Shown: positions 1 to 11,157, counted from the first letter of the stretch. The stretch is DNA of 64,000 nucleotides from Nocardia asteroides (GCA_019930625.1 CP082844.1:7130001-7194000); one strand, 5' to 3'. Translations and numbers: made by a program. Notes: generated by a model not told the origin, from the sequence alone.

Positions 1-1
1 G

Positions 2-271
2 CCTCGCACGTGGTTCGATCACGGAATGCTCGCGGGCACACCGTTCTCCGCGGCCCACCTTTTCCGGCAAACCGGTCCGTTTCGGCCGAGTAATTTCCCC
101 CGTTACCGCGACAACGTGGTCCTTGCCGGTTGTGGCACCACTCCGGGCGTGGGCGTACCGACCGCTCTGCTCTCGGGAAAACTGGCGGCAAACCGCATCG
201 CCCGCGAGATCGGGCGCACTTCGCGTGGAACGCCGCGCACCAGCCGGATAGTGTTCGAGGCGACGCCGTAA
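2..271 (+). CDS. crtI: Phytoene desaturase, C-terminal end (partial)
   Basis: The gene enters from the left edge; only about 89 C-terminal codons are visible. Residues around positions 112-200 read GCGTTPGVGVPTALLSGKLA, which matches the C-terminal FAD-binding signature of CrtI-type phytoene desaturases (G-G-T-x-P-G-x-G-[IV]-P...LSGK.A). CrtI introduces double bonds into phytoene during carotenoid synthesis. crtB, the preceding step of that pathway, lies 1.8 kb downstream, with mptA between them. The stop is TAA at 269-271. The family call is sound, but the number of desaturation steps cannot be judged from this fragment. Confidence 0.85.
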   Translation, partial: PRTWFDHGMLAGTPFSAAHLFRQTGPFRPSNFPRYRDNVVLAGCGTTPGVGVPTALLSGKLAANRIAREIGRTSRGTPRTSRIVFEATP

Positions 272-334
272 ACTAAGCGCCGACCTATTCGCTCGCGGTT
301 GCGACCGCCGACCACTCGGGGGGACCGACACCAG

Positions 335-2050
335 ATGGCATCCCCCGAAACGCGCACCGCAGAGGCCGCCTCCACCGGTGGCACCCGCCCCTCGCCCGCC
401 TCGGCACGTCGCGAATCGGCCGCCCCCCGTGGTTTCCTGTGGTCGATGCGCGCCTCCGCCGACTTCGCCAGAAGCCCGGAGGGCCATGCCGCCCTGCTCG
501 GGTTCTTCGGCGCGATCATGATCACCTTCGGCGGGTTCGGGGCGGGCAGCGTCCGCAAGCGGGATCCGCTGCTGGAGGCCATGCACCTGTCCTGGCTGCG
601 GTTCGGGCACGGCTACGCGCTGTCGACCATCTGCATCTGGGTCGGCGTGCTGCTCATGGTCACCGCCTGGGTACGGCTCGGGCGCGCCACGATCGGCACG
701 GGCGACCGGACCGGCGCCGGGGTGACGCTCAACGAACTGCGCGCCATCGTCGGCATCTGGATCGCGCCGCTGCTGTTCGCCGTGCCGATGTTCAGCCGCG
801 ACGCCTACTCCTACCTCGCCCAGGGCGCGCTGCTGCGCGACGGCTTCGACCCCTATCAGGTAGGACCGGTCGCGAATCCCGGCGTGCTGCTGGACAACGT
901 CAGTCCCGTATGGACCACGACCACCGCGCCCTACGGCCCGGTCTTCCTGCTGCTCGGACGCGCGATCACCGCCGTGACCGGCGACAACGTGGTGGCAGGC
1001 ACCATCGCGATGCGGCTGGTCATGCTGCCCGGCTTGGCGCTGATGATGTGGGCGGTGCCGTATCTGACCAAGCACCTCGGCGGCAAGCCGACCGTGGCGT
1101 TGTGGCTGGCGGTACTCAACCCCCTGGTGCTGATCCACCTGATCGGCGGCGTGCACAACGAGATGCTGATGGTCGGCCTGATGTGCGCGGGCATCGCGCT
1201 GGTGCTGGAACGCCACCACGTGGCGGGCATCGTGGTCGTCGCCATCGGCGTGGCCATCAAGGCGACCGCGGGCGTGGCGCTGCCGTTCCTGGTCTGGATC
1301 TGGATGCTGCACGAACGCGAACGCCGCGCGGCGCAGCGGGTCGGGCGCGATCCCGAGCACCTGCCCGCGAGCGAGCAACCCGGCGACGCCGCGGAGCCCA
1401 CCGAGGACATGCCGCATCCGGCGCTGATGTTCGCCAAGATCGCTGGGCTTGGCCTGAGCGTGTTCGCGGTGGTGTTCGTCGCCGCCTCGGCCATCGCCGG
1501 CGTCGGTATCGGCTGGCTGACCGCGCTGTCCGGGTCGAAGAAGATCATCAACTGGCTGTCGCTGCCGACCGTGATGGCGCACGCGATCACCTGGATCACG
1601 CCGCTGCGGCTGGAGTTGGTACTCGAAGTCACCCGCGCGATGTGCGCGCTGGCCTTGGTCGCCGTGCTGGCCTGGACCTGGTGGCGGTTCCGGCACAGCG
1701 AGCGAGAGGCCGTGCTGGGCATCCTGATCGCGTTCGTCGCGATCGTCATCCTCTCCCCCGCCGCGCTGCCCTGGTACTACTCGTGGCCGCTGGCACTGGC
1801 CGCCGGGTTCGCGCTGTCCACGACGACGCTGATGACGCTGGTCGGCGTGTGCACCTGGCTCATGCTGGTCTTCCAGCCGGACGGTTCGATCGGCCTGTAC
1901 AACTTCTGGCACGTCGTCGCCGCCACCTTCGCCGCGGGTGTGGCGGCAATGTCGCTGCGCACGGTGGACCCGCTGCGGCTGCGCGCCGCGCCGCCGGGCA
2001 ACGTCACGGCCACGCCCGGCGAAGCCACCGCTTCGGCCGCCACCCCATGA
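335..2050 (+). CDS. mptA: Alpha-(1->6)-mannopyranosyltransferase, MptA type
   Basis: Polytopic membrane protein of about 571 residues with a dozen or so hydrophobic segments and an early loop carrying DAYSYLAQG, as in GT-C polyprenol-phosphomannose-dependent mannosyltransferases. In mycobacteria MptA (Rv2174) extends the alpha-1,6-mannan core of lipomannan and lipoarabinomannan on the outer side of the membrane. The following genes (Rv2175c type, pknL, aroG) occur in the same order next to M. tuberculosis mptA, which favours MptA over its paralogue MptB. A TTG at 299 is an alternative start, but ATG at 335 begins a more usual N-terminus. The stop overlaps the crtB start (ATGA), implying translational coupling with a carotenoid gene. 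Confidence 0.82.
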   Translation: MASPETRTAEAASTGGTRPSPASARRESAAPRGFLWSMRASADFARSPEGHAALLGFFGAIMITFGGFGAGSVRKRDPLLEAMHLSWLRFGHGYALSTICIWVGVLLMVTAWVRLGRATIGTGDRTGAGVTLNELRAIVGIWIAPLLFAVPMFSRDAYSYLAQGALLRDGFDPYQVGPVANPGVLLDNVSPVWTTTTAPYGPVFLLLGRAITAVTGDNVVAGTIAMRLVMLPGLALMMWAVPYLTKHLGGKPTVALWLAVLNPLVLIHLIGGVHNEMLMVGLMCAGIALVLERHHVAGIVVVAIGVAIKATAGVALPFLVWIWMLHERERRAAQRVGRDPEHLPASEQPGDAAEPTEDMPHPALMFAKIAGLGLSVFAVVFVAASAIAGVGIGWLTALSGSKKIINWLSLPTVMAHAITWITPLRLELVLEVTRAMCALALVAVLAWTWWRFRHSEREAVLGILIAFVAIVILSPAALPWYYSWPLALAAGFALSTTTLMTLVGVCTWLMLVFQPDGSIGLYNFWHVVAATFAAGVAAMSLRTVDPLRLRAAPPGNVTATPGEATASAATP

Positions 2051-3066
2051 CCGAAGGCCGCCTACCGGGTTCCGTCCTGCTCCCGCTCGCCTACCGCGAG
2101 TGCAGGCAGATCGCCGCCACCCACGGGCGCACCTACTTCCTGGCCACCCGGCTGCTGTCGGCCGAGCGGCGGCCCGCCGTGCACGCGCTGTACGCGTTCG
2201 CGCGCATGGTCGACGACGTCGTCGACCGCGCGGGCAGGCCTGCCGTGGCGCCCGAGCGCTCGCCCGCCGCGGAGATCGATCTCATCGAGCGGGATCTGCG
2301 AGCGGCGCTCGAGGCGGGCACCGACGAAACGGGCAGCGCCGGCGGTGCGCCGCTGTCTTCTGCCGAGCACTGGTGGACATGGGAAGCCGACCAACGGCCG
2401 CGCACTCTCATCCTGGCCGCCGTCATCCACACCATCCACCGGTACGGCATCGCCGCCCAGCACTTCTGGACGTTCCTGGATTCCATGCGGATGGACGCGC
2501 CGGGGTCCCCGACCTTCCGCAACCGCTACGCCGGCCTGGGCGAGCTGCGCGAATACATGCGCGGCTCGGCGGCCGCGATCGGTTTGCAACTACTGCCCGT
2601 GCTCGGCACGGTCGTCCCGGTGCCGGAGGCCGAGCCGGCCGCCGCCGCGCTGGGCGAAGCGTTCCAGCTGACGAACTTCCTGCGCGATGTCGCGGAGGAT
2701 CTCGACCGCGACCGGGTCTATCTGCCCGCCGACGCCCTCGCCGCGTTCGGCGTTCACGACGACCTGCTGCGCGAGTGCCGTCGCACCGGGCTGACCGACC
2801 CGCGCGTCCGCCGCGCTCTCGCCCACCTCGTCGCGGTCAACCGGGATCTCTACCGCCGCGCCGAACCCGGCATCGACTTGCTCGAACCACGCGTCCGCCC
2901 CGCCATCCGCACCGCGGCCACCCTCTACGCCGACATTTTGCACCACATCGAACGCAGCGACTACGCCGTCTTCGACCACCGTGCCGTAGTCCCCCGCCAC
3001 CACCGCCTCCGCGTCGCCGCCGCCGAATTCACCACAGCCGCCTTGCGCGGCAGATTCGAGCGCTGA
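2047..3066 (+). CDS. crtB: Phytoene synthase
   Basis: 339-residue soluble or peripheral enzyme that condenses two geranylgeranyl diphosphates head-to-head into phytoene. Both aspartate-rich, Mg-diphosphate-binding motifs are visible: DDVVD near residue 57, in the context YAFARMVDDVVD, and DVAED near residue 217, in NFLRDVAEDLDRDRVYLP. Length is normal for bacterial CrtB. The ATG overlaps the mptA stop by 4 bp, so the gene is probably translated from a crtI-mptA-crtB transcript. A squalene/hydroxysqualene synthase paralogue is the only realistic alternative, and crtI upstream argues against it. Confidence 0.9.
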   Translation: MTEGRLPGSVLLPLAYRECRQIAATHGRTYFLATRLLSAERRPAVHALYAFARMVDDVVDRAGRPAVAPERSPAAEIDLIERDLRAALEAGTDETGSAGGAPLSSAEHWWTWEADQRPRTLILAAVIHTIHRYGIAAQHFWTFLDSMRMDAPGSPTFRNRYAGLGELREYMRGSAAAIGLQLLPVLGTVVPVPEAEPAAAALGEAFQLTNFLRDVAEDLDRDRVYLPADALAAFGVHDDLLRECRRTGLTDPRVRRALAHLVAVNRDLYRRAEPGIDLLEPRVRPAIRTAATLYADILHHIERSDYAVFDHRAVVPRHHRLRVAAAEFTTAALRGRFER

Positions 3067-3650
3067 CCGCTCGGTTCCAGCGCATCCCGCCTATCCGGCG
3101 ACGACTGCGCGAATCGCCTCCACCACCGTGCTGGACTCCCTGCCCGGGATTCCACCAGAGCCTCTCGAACCGCCCCGAAAACTCGGCTGACCACCGACCA
3201 GGAACCTGGTCGCACGGTCACACGCCGCAACGACCACGTCCAGTTCGAATCACGCCAGACCGCTCATTGGCGCGCCGCCCGGCTCGCTTCCGAGCAACCG
3301 CGCGCGAGCGACGGGGGGACACGGCTGCGCCGCCAGGGCACGGTCGGCGGCCGGGCTGGTTCGACCGCGAATAAGGAAGCGGTCGCGTCCGGCGCCACCT
3401 GCTGCGACTGATTCCGCCGCGTTCGGCCCGGCCGCACGGTCGCGTGCGGTCCGGTCTCACCCGACGCCGAGGCACCGTTCGGCCGGCTTCGCCACCGCCC
3501 GAAAACATTCAACCCGGATCCCACGATCACTGCCCACGCAACCACACCAGCGCAAGCACAGGTTTTCGAGCGAAGAGGACCGAGCATTGCCCGTTCGCGG
3601 CCCGGCTCCATGGGGGGCCGGGAACACGCCGCGCCCGCGCGGCCGAGAAT
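3067..3650. other. Long intergenic stretch without a convincing gene
   Basis: 584 bp between crtB and the convergent Rv2175c-type gene. Reading frames here have compositions unlike the neighbours and no ribosome-binding site. The right-hand part (3541-3645) is a copy of the intergenic repeat family described elsewhere. A T-loop-like GTTCGAATC at about 3243 is not flanked by complementary stem bases, so it is not a tRNA. Nothing else was recognised. Confidence 0.5.
3541..3645 (+). repeat. Intergenic repeat family, copy A (truncated)
   Basis: Begins ACCACACCAG, then after about 10 bp GGTTTTCGAGCGAAG, CCGAGCATTG and CCGTTCGCGGCCCGGCT, and ends with GGGAACACGCCGCG. Compared with copy C (13691-13857) the middle section is deleted and a GG/A insertion interrupts GAGCGAAGCGAG. 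It sits just beyond the 3' end of the minus-strand Rv2175c-type gene. Confidence 0.75.
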
Positions 3651-4019
3651 TCAGATCGGTTCGGCGGCCGCCCGGCGCAGGACTTCGCGGGCCAGTGGGC
3701 CGTGCAGGGCATCGATCGGCTTACCGGGGAGGGTGTCGTCTTCGGTGAAGATCCACTCCAGGATCTCCTCGTCGGTGTACTTGGCGTCGCGCATCACGGT
3801 GATCAGTCCGGGGAGGGGCTTCACGACCGCGCCGGTGTCGTCGAAGAACCGTTCCGGCACGCCCGCCACGCCGTCTCTGCGGACGGCGATCAGTTGGTGG
3901 TCGCGCAGCATCTGGTGCACCCGGGTCACCACCAGCCCGAGTCGGTCGGCCACCTCCGGCAGCGACACCAAGGTCACCGACTGCGGAAGGACGTCGTCAC
4001 TGCAGGGAAATGCACTCAC
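3651..4019 (-). CDS. Small winged-helix DNA-binding protein, Rv2175c type
   Basis: 122-residue cytoplasmic protein. An N-terminal helix-turn-helix (residues about 15-45, VSLPEVADRLGLVVTRVHQMLRDHQL after the first residues) is followed by a compact C-terminal domain. M. tuberculosis Rv2175c has the same layout, binds DNA and is a phosphorylation substrate of the adjacent kinase PknL. Here too the gene is divergent from pknL with about 120 bp between them, so a kinase-regulator pair sharing a promoter region is likely. Its DNA targets cannot be inferred from the sequence. Confidence 0.82.
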   Translation of the reverse strand: MSAFPCSDDVLPQSVTLVSLPEVADRLGLVVTRVHQMLRDHQLIAVRRDGVAGVPERFFDDTGAVVKPLPGLITVMRDAKYTDEEILEWIFTEDDTLPGKPIDALHGPLAREVLRRAAAEPI

Positions 4020-4140
4020 CCGGACAACGGTAGACGGTCCCCCGCCGCACGTCGTGAGACACCCGGGGTGGTGGGAGTCGATACCATCGTGGGGGCCGCA
4101 CGGAGCGGCTGATCGCTTTGTGAAAGCCGGAGGACTTCTC

Positions 4141-6111
4141 TTGATCGGCCAGATGCTGGAAGGGCGCTATCGGATCGATGCGCCGATCGCCCGCGGCGGA
4201 ATGTCGATGGTCTTCCGCGGGGTCGACACCCGCCTGGACCGGCCGGTCGCCATCAAGGTGATGGATCCGAAGTTCGCCGGCGACCCGCAGTTCCTGTCCC
4301 GATTCGAGTTCGAGGCGCGCGCGGTCGCCAAGCTCAAGCATCCGTCGCTGGTCGCGGTGTACGACCAGGGCGTCGACGGCGACCATCCCTTCTTGATCAT
4401 GGAGCTCGTCGAGGGCGGCACACTGCGCGAACTGCTGCGCGAACGCGGCCCGATGCCGCCACACGCGGTGCGCGCCGTCGCCGAGCCGGTGCTCGCGGCG
4501 ATCGGCGTCGCGCATTCGGCGGGGCTGGTGCACCGCGACATCAAGCCGGAGAACGTGCTGATCTCCGACGCGGGCGAGGTGAAGATCGCCGATTTCGGCT
4601 TGGTGCGCGCGGTGGCCGCTGCGAACACCACGTCGGCGAGCGTCATCCTCGGCACCGCGGCCTATCTGTCTCCCGAGCAGGTCACCAGCGGCTCCGCCGA
4701 TTCCCGCAGCGACGTCTACTCCTTCGGCGTGCTGATCTTCGAGATGCTCACCGGCCGGGTCCCGTTCACCGGTGACACGTCGATCTCGGTGGCCTACCAG
4801 CGCATCGAGAACGACGTGCCGAGCCCGAGCGGATTCATCTCCGGGGTGCCGCCGGAATTCGACGAGCTGGTGGCCAAGGCCACGGCGCGGGAGCCCGCGC
4901 ACCGGTTCGCGGACGCGAACGAGATGGCGGCCGCGCTGCGGCGGATCGGCGCCGCGCTGCGATTGCCCGCCTATCGGGTGCCCGCGCCGCAGGAGTCCGC
5001 CGAACATCTCAGCGCCACCTATCGAGCCGTGTCACCGGATCGCGACGACCAACCGGGTTTCGCCGGAGCGTCGCCACAGGAGCCCCATGCGCCGCAGCCG
5101 GTGCAGCACACCAGAGTGGTGACCGCTCAGCGTCCGCGCCTCGACTACAGCCCGCCCGACGACTACGACCGGCCGCAGCCTGTGCGGCAAGCCCAACCCG
5201 CACCGCCGTATTCGCCCTACGCCGGCGACCTCAGCCGATCCCGGCGCACGGTGTGGCTGTGGGTGGCCATCGTCGCGATTCTCACGCTGGTGGTCGGTAT
5301 CGGCGGCTGGTGGCTGGGTTTCGGCCGCTATTCACCGGTCCCGCCGATCGCCGGACTGGAAACCGACAAGGCGGTCGCGACGCTCCAGAACGCGGGGTTC
5401 GAGACCGAGATCCGGCAGCGGGCGTCGGACACCATCCCGGTCGGCGGTGTGGTCGGCAGCGACCCGTCGGCCGGATCCAAGATCACCAAAGGGTCCACGG
5501 TCGCGGTCCTGATCTCCAATGGCAAGCCCAAGGTGCCGGACGTCAAGCCGGGCGACCAGGCGTCGAAGGTCAACCAGTTGATCCGGGACAACGGGCTGCA
5601 ACCGGTCGATGCCGGGGAGGAGTCCAGCACCGCACCCAAAGGGTCGGTCTCCAGGGTGGAGCCGAGACCGGGAACCGTGCTGCCGCTCGGCGCGCAGGTG
5701 AAGGTCTACCGCAGCAAGGGGTCTCAGCCGGTGAAGGTCCCCGACGTGCGCGGCAAACCGGCCGCCGAGGCCACCAAGATCCTCACCGACGCCGGGATCA
5801 CCGTCCGGGAGACCCAGATCCAGTTCGACCGCGGCGTCGATGCGGACAAGGCCATCGGCACCCAGCCGGGGGCGGGCGCCACCATCCAATCCGGCGACGG
5901 CGTGGTGCTGCTGGTGTCCAATGCGTTGAAGATGCCCGATGTGCGCGGGTGGACCGTCGCCAACGCCCGCGCCAAGCTGGAAAGCCTCGGGTTACAGGTC
6001 GAGGTGAAGCAATTGGCGCGGGCCGACAGCTCGCTGGTGGTCTCGCAGACCCCGGCCATCGGAGTCAACATCGAGGCGGGCGACACCGTCACGATCGTGG
6101 CGCTGCCCTAG
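4141..6111 (+). CDS. pknL: Membrane Ser/Thr protein kinase PknL with four PASTA domains
   Basis: 656 residues. The cytoplasmic kinase domain (about 1-265) shows the glycine loop IARGGMSMVFRG, VAIK, catalytic HRDIKPEN, DFG and the SPEQ end of the activation segment. A proline-rich juxtamembrane stretch precedes one transmembrane helix at about residues 370-392 (WLWVAIVAILTLVVGIG). Four extracellular PASTA repeats follow, each opening with PPIAG, KVPDV, KVPDV or KMPDV; these bind peptidoglycan fragments in related kinases. M. tuberculosis PknL lacks PASTA repeats, so this form resembles the corynebacterial one. The start is TTG at 4141, seven bases after GGAGG (4129-4133); GTG 4120 and ATG 4153 are alternatives. 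It is divergent from its likely substrate gene. Confidence 0.9.
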   Translation: MIGQMLEGRYRIDAPIARGGMSMVFRGVDTRLDRPVAIKVMDPKFAGDPQFLSRFEFEARAVAKLKHPSLVAVYDQGVDGDHPFLIMELVEGGTLRELLRERGPMPPHAVRAVAEPVLAAIGVAHSAGLVHRDIKPENVLISDAGEVKIADFGLVRAVAAANTTSASVILGTAAYLSPEQVTSGSADSRSDVYSFGVLIFEMLTGRVPFTGDTSISVAYQRIENDVPSPSGFISGVPPEFDELVAKATAREPAHRFADANEMAAALRRIGAALRLPAYRVPAPQESAEHLSATYRAVSPDRDDQPGFAGASPQEPHAPQPVQHTRVVTAQRPRLDYSPPDDYDRPQPVRQAQPAPPYSPYAGDLSRSRRTVWLWVAIVAILTLVVGIGGWWLGFGRYSPVPPIAGLETDKAVATLQNAGFETEIRQRASDTIPVGGVVGSDPSAGSKITKGSTVAVLISNGKPKVPDVKPGDQASKVNQLIRDNGLQPVDAGEESSTAPKGSVSRVEPRPGTVLPLGAQVKVYRSKGSQPVKVPDVRGKPAAEATKILTDAGITVRETQIQFDRGVDADKAIGTQPGAGATIQSGDGVVLLVSNALKMPDVRGWTVANARAKLESLGLQVEVKQLARADSSLVVSQTPAIGVNIEAGDTVTIVALP

Positions 6112-6132
6112 CCGGAAGGCTGCCGCGGTGGT

Positions 6133-7659
<1,527 letters not shown>

Positions 7660-7704
7660 TCACCTGCCGCAACGGCACCGGAAGCCGAGGAGAGACCGAT
7701 TTCG

Positions 7705-8205
7705 CTGCGATATTTCTACGACTGCGAATTCATCGAGGACGGAGTGACCATCGATTTGGTCTCCATCGGCGTCGTCTGCGAGGACGGCCGGGAGTTCTAC
7801 GCGGTGTCCACCGAATTCGATGCCGGACGTGCGGGGCCGTGGGTGCGCAAATTCGTGCTGCCCCGATTGCCTTCGCCGTCTTCTCCGCTCTGGCGCAGCC
7901 GGGCCCGGATCCGCGACGAGCTGTACGCGTTCCTGGTGCCACGGCCGACCGTGCAGCCCGAGCTGTGGGCTTGGGTTTCCGCGTACGACCATGTCGCCTT
8001 GTGCCAGCTGTGGGGCTCCATGGTCGATCTGCCCAACACGCTTCCGCGCTACACCAACGAGTTGCGCCAGCATTGGGAGGCGTACGGCCGCCCCGAGCTG
8101 CCGCCGATCCCGTCGGACGCGCATGACGCGCTGGCCGACGCCCGGCACAATCTGGCCAAGTTCGAAGCCATCGAGGCCGCACGCCGCGCGACGCCACGCC
8201 TGTGA
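7705..8205 (+). CDS. DEDDh-type 3'-5' exoribonuclease, Rv2179c family
   Basis: About 166 residues, cytoplasmic. The fold-defining acidic residues are visible: D and E in FYDCEFIED, D in SAYDHVALCQLW, and H/D in DAHDALADARHN. M. tuberculosis Rv2179c is the founding structure of this RNase T-like exoribonuclease family. The start is unusual: there is no ATG, GTG or TTG in frame near the N-terminus. CTG at 7705 aligns with the Met of Rv2179c (LRYFYD versus MRYFYD) and lies about 10 bases after GAGGAGA (7688-7694); ATT at 7699 is the other possibility. It is divergent from aroG and ends at a strong hairpin shared with qcrB. Confidence 0.85.
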   Translation: MRYFYDCEFIEDGVTIDLVSIGVVCEDGREFYAVSTEFDAGRAGPWVRKFVLPRLPSPSSPLWRSRARIRDELYAFLVPRPTVQPELWAWVSAYDHVALCQLWGSMVDLPNTLPRYTNELRQHWEAYGRPELPPIPSDAHDALADARHNLAKFEAIEAARRATPRL

Positions 8206-8222
8206 CACCCGCGGCATGACGC

Positions 8223-8259
8223 ACCACGGCCCCGAGTCGCTTCGACTCGGGGCCGTGGT
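8223..8259. terminator. Bidirectional hairpin terminator
   Basis: A perfect 17-bp stem (8223-8239 with 8243-8259) closes a 3-nt loop. It sits between the converging exoribonuclease and qcrB genes, 17 bp beyond one stop and 12 bp beyond the other. The GC-rich stem without a long T tract fits actinobacterial terminators. Confidence 0.85.
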
Positions 8260-8271
8260 TCGGGGCGGGCG

Positions 8272-9891
8272 TCAGTGGCCGTGCTTGCCGTTCGCCGCCT
8301 CTTGAGCCCGCTGCAGCACCTTCAGCTGCTTGTGCTCTTCTTCGTGATCGATCTCGAAGTGCCGGTCGCTCTCCTCCTGCGGGTCCGGCCGCAGGAAGCT
8401 GCCCGTGCCCGGCCGGCCGGCCGAGCCGAGCTGGTTCATCTTCTTCGGTACCGGCGCGCCCTGGTACTCCAGCGGGATCGGGTGACCGTGCTCGTCCACC
8501 GGGCCGAGCGGCTGGTGCACCTCGATGTACTCGCCGTGCGGCAAGCGCTTGATCACGCCGGTCTCGATGCCGTGCTCGAGCACCGCGCGGTCGCTGCGCT
8601 GCAAGCCGAGGCAGAACCGGTAAGCGATGTAGTACGCCGCAGGCGGGGCGACGAGCAGACCGATTCGACCGATCCAGGTGGTCGCGTTCAGCGAGATGTC
8701 GAACTTCAGCGCGATGATGTCGTTGACGCACGACAAGGTCAGGACCACATAGAACGCGATCGCCATCGAACCGATCGCGGTCCGGACGGGTACGTCACGC
8801 GGACGCTGCAACAGGTTGTGATGCGCGCTGCTGTCGCCGGTGAGCCGCTTCTCGATCCACGGGTAGGCGATCAGGACGGCGAACACCAAGCCCATGATCA
8901 ACGCGACCCAGAACACCGCGGGCACGGTGTAGTTGCCGATGTACAGCTCCCACGGCGGCATCAACCGGGCCATGCCGTCGGTCCACATCATGTAGAAGTC
9001 CGGCTGCGAACCCGCCGACACCTGCGAGGGGTTGTAGGGACCCAGGTTCCAGATCGGGTTGATCTGGAACACCCCGCCCATGATGCCCACGATGCCGAGG
9101 GTGAAGGCGAAGAACGCGCCCTGGTCGGCGGCGAACACCGGCACGATCCGCGCGCCCACCACGTTGTTCTCCGTGCGCCCCGGGCCGGGGAACTGGGTGT
9201 GCTTCTGATACCACACCAGCGCCACGTGCGCGGCGATCAACGCCAGGATGATGCCCGGGAACAGCAGCACGTGCGCGATGTACAAGCGCGGGATGATGAT
9301 GTCGCCGGGGAAGTCGCCGCCGAACATCAGCCAGTGCATCCACGTGCCGATGATCGGGATCGAGATCGTGATCCCGGAGAACGCCGCCCGCAGACCCGTG
9401 CCCGAGAGCAGGTCGTCCGGCAGCGAGTACCCGAAGAAGCCCTCGAACATCGCCAGGATCAGCAGCAGCGAACCGATCACCCAGTTCGCCTCCCGCGGCT
9501 TGCGGAACGCGCCGGTGAAGAAGATCCGGAACAGATGCACGATGATCGACGCCGCGAACAGCAGCGCCGCCCAGTGATGCACCTGCCGCACGAACAGGCC
9601 GCCACGCACCTCGAACGAGATGTTCAGCGCCGTCTCATACGCCCGTGACATGGTCACACCGCGCAACGGCTGATACGCGCCGTCGTACACGACATGGCTC
9701 ATCGAAGGATCGAAGAACAGCGTCAGGTAGACGCCCGACAGCAGCAGGATGATGAAGCTGTAGAGCGCGATCTCGCCGAGCAGAAACGACCAATGCGTGG
9801 GGAAGACCTTGTTGATCGATCGCTTCATGAACGCCGCGGCGCGATACCGCTCGTCCGCCTCGTTGGCTTGGGCTGCGACAGAAGGACTCAT
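8272..9891 (-). CDS. qcrB: Cytochrome bc1 (bcc) complex cytochrome b subunit
   Basis: 539-residue integral membrane protein carrying the quinol oxidation site of the actinobacterial bcc-aa3 supercomplex. It begins near residue 29 with [20 protein letters not shown] and has about eight or nine hydrophobic helices, heme-ligand histidines ([12 protein letters not shown] and [15 protein letters not shown]), a [11 protein letters not shown] segment near the Qo site and a long actinobacterial cytoplasmic tail. The start ATG overlaps the qcrA stop by 4 bp (9888-9891), the last junction of ctaE-qcrC-qcrA-qcrB. A strong hairpin follows the stop. Confidence 0.96.
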   Translation of the reverse strand: MSPSVAAQANEADERYRAAAFMKRSINKVFPTHWSFLLGEIALYSFIILLLSGVYLTLFFDPSMSHVVYDGAYQPLRGVTMSRAYETALNISFEVRGGLFVRQVHHWAALLFAASIIVHLFRIFFTGAFRKPREANWVIGSLLLILAMFEGFFGYSLPDDLLSGTGLRAAFSGITISIPIIGTWMHWLMFGGDFPGDIIIPRLYIAHVLLFPGIILALIAAHVALVWYQKHTQFPGPGRTENNVVGARIVPVFAADQGAFFAFTLGIVGIMGGVFQINPIWNLGPYNPSQVSAGSQPDFYMMWTDGMARLMPPWELYIGNYTVPAVFWVALIMGLVFAVLIAYPWIEKRLTGDSSAHHNLLQRPRDVPVRTAIGSMAIAFYVVLTLSCVNDIIALKFDISLNATTWIGRIGLLVAPPAAYYIAYRFCLGLQRSDRAVLEHGIETGVIKRLPHGEYIEVHQPLGPVDEHGHPIPLEYQGAPVPKKMNQLGSAGRPGTGSFLRPDPQEESDRHFEIDHEEEHKQLKVLQRAQEAANGKHGH

Positions 9892-11084
9892 GAACGGCGC
9901 TCCCAGTAGGCCGGGCCGAGCGGCTCGATGAAGTCGCCGTTGGCGACCAGGAAGCCCTCAGCGTTGACGGTGATCGGCAGCTGCGGCAGCGCGCGAGCGG
10001 CGGGACCGAAGATCGGCTTGCCCCACTCGGTCGCGGAGAACTGCGACTGGTGGCAGGGGCACAGGATCCGGTTGGTCTGCTGCTCGAACAGCGAGGTCGG
10101 GCAGCCGAGATGGGTGCAGATCTTCGAGTAGGCGAAGTAGTCGCCGTAGTTGAAGCTCTCCTGCCCCTTACGCTTGATCGCCTTCTGCGCGTCTTCGGTG
10201 CGCAGGCGGATCAGCATGACGGCGTTGCGGATACCGCGCAGGGAGTCCAGCGTGGCGTGCTCGTCGCCGCGCCACTTCTCCTTCCACGGGAACACCGTCT
10301 CCATCGCGCCCGCGTCCAGATCCTCCGGACGCACCAGCACCACGTCGTCGGGCCGACCGGTGTCGCGGCGGATGTAGATGGTCTCGCCCGGGAAGTCCGG
10401 AGTCCAGCCCGAGACCCACAGCGGCGACTTGTCGCCCTTGGCCCAAGGATTCTTGATCAGGCCGCCGACGAACACCAGCAGCGCACCGACGCCGAGCACA
10501 CCGACGCCCGCGCCCGCGGTGCGGGTGATCATCTTGCGACGACCCAGGGTGGAGGTGTCCAGCGCGTCCTGCAGCTCGGCGACCAGGGTGCGGCGCTCGA
10601 CCTCCGGCGACGGACCGTCGTGCCGCTGCTGGATGGACAGCTCGGCGGGGATGAACAGCTTGCGGATCAGCACCACCGCGACGCCGATGACCAGTACCGA
10701 GATGCCGAAGGTCAGGCCGACCAGCGGGGTGAACAGCGAGTAGGCCACGTGGCCGTCTTCGTTCTTGCCCTTGAACTCCCACGGCCAGAACAGGAACACG
10801 CCGACCAGCGCCGCGGCCGCGATGCCCGACACGGCGAACCAGAAGCTCACCGCGCGCTCGGCGCGCTTCTCCGCCCGGGTGCCCGGGATCGGGAAGCGCT
10901 CGCGGCGGTAGGCGACGTCGACGCCGTCGCGCTCGGTACCGAGCTTGACCAGCTCCGCGCGCGTCATCTTGTCGAGGTCCGCCTCGGTGGGCTCCGCCGG
11001 AGTGGCGTTCACCGGCTGCTCCTTCGACTGCTGCGCGTGGCCCTCATCCGGGCGACCCATGTCGTCTCGCTCCTTATTGCTCAT
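9888..11084 (-). CDS. qcrA: Cytochrome bc1 (bcc) complex Rieske iron-sulfur subunit
   Basis: 398 residues with three transmembrane helices in the N-terminal half (the first ends in FLFWPWEF), as is typical of actinobacterial QcrA. The C-terminal Rieske domain has the [2Fe-2S] ligands in [14 protein letters not shown] and CPCHQSQF, then [12 protein letters not shown]. It passes electrons from quinol to cytochrome cc. ATG 11084 is supported by AAAGGA about eight bases upstream and by family alignment; the frame is open 56 codons further upstream without support. The stop overlaps the qcrB start. Confidence 0.95.
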   Translation of the reverse strand: MSNKERDDMGRPDEGHAQQSKEQPVNATPAEPTEADLDKMTRAELVKLGTERDGVDVAYRRERFPIPGTRAEKRAERAVSFWFAVSGIAAAALVGVFLFWPWEFKGKNEDGHVAYSLFTPLVGLTFGISVLVIGVAVVLIRKLFIPAELSIQQRHDGPSPEVERRTLVAELQDALDTSTLGRRKMITRTAGAGVGVLGVGALLVFVGGLIKNPWAKGDKSPLWVSGWTPDFPGETIYIRRDTGRPDDVVLVRPEDLDAGAMETVFPWKEKWRGDEHATLDSLRGIRNAVMLIRLRTEDAQKAIKRKGQESFNYGDYFAYSKICTHLGCPTSLFEQQTNRILCPCHQSQFSATEWGKPIFGPAARALPQLPITVNAEGFLVANGDFIEPLGPAYWERRS

Positions 11085-11157
11085 GACCTGTGTCCTTTCG
11101 GCATGACCGGGGCGCCCTCCGTGGTCACGCGAGCTGCCTGCTCCGGGCGCTGACCGG

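Noticed and set aside
439..2046. Open frame ahead of crtB running through mptA
   Set aside because: It is an Arg/Ala-rich shadow of mptA in a GC-rich genome; crtB similarity begins only at 2047.
3240..3256. GTTCGAATC resembling a tRNA T-loop
   Set aside because: The flanking bases do not pair as a T stem, and no acceptor or anticodon stem could be built around it.
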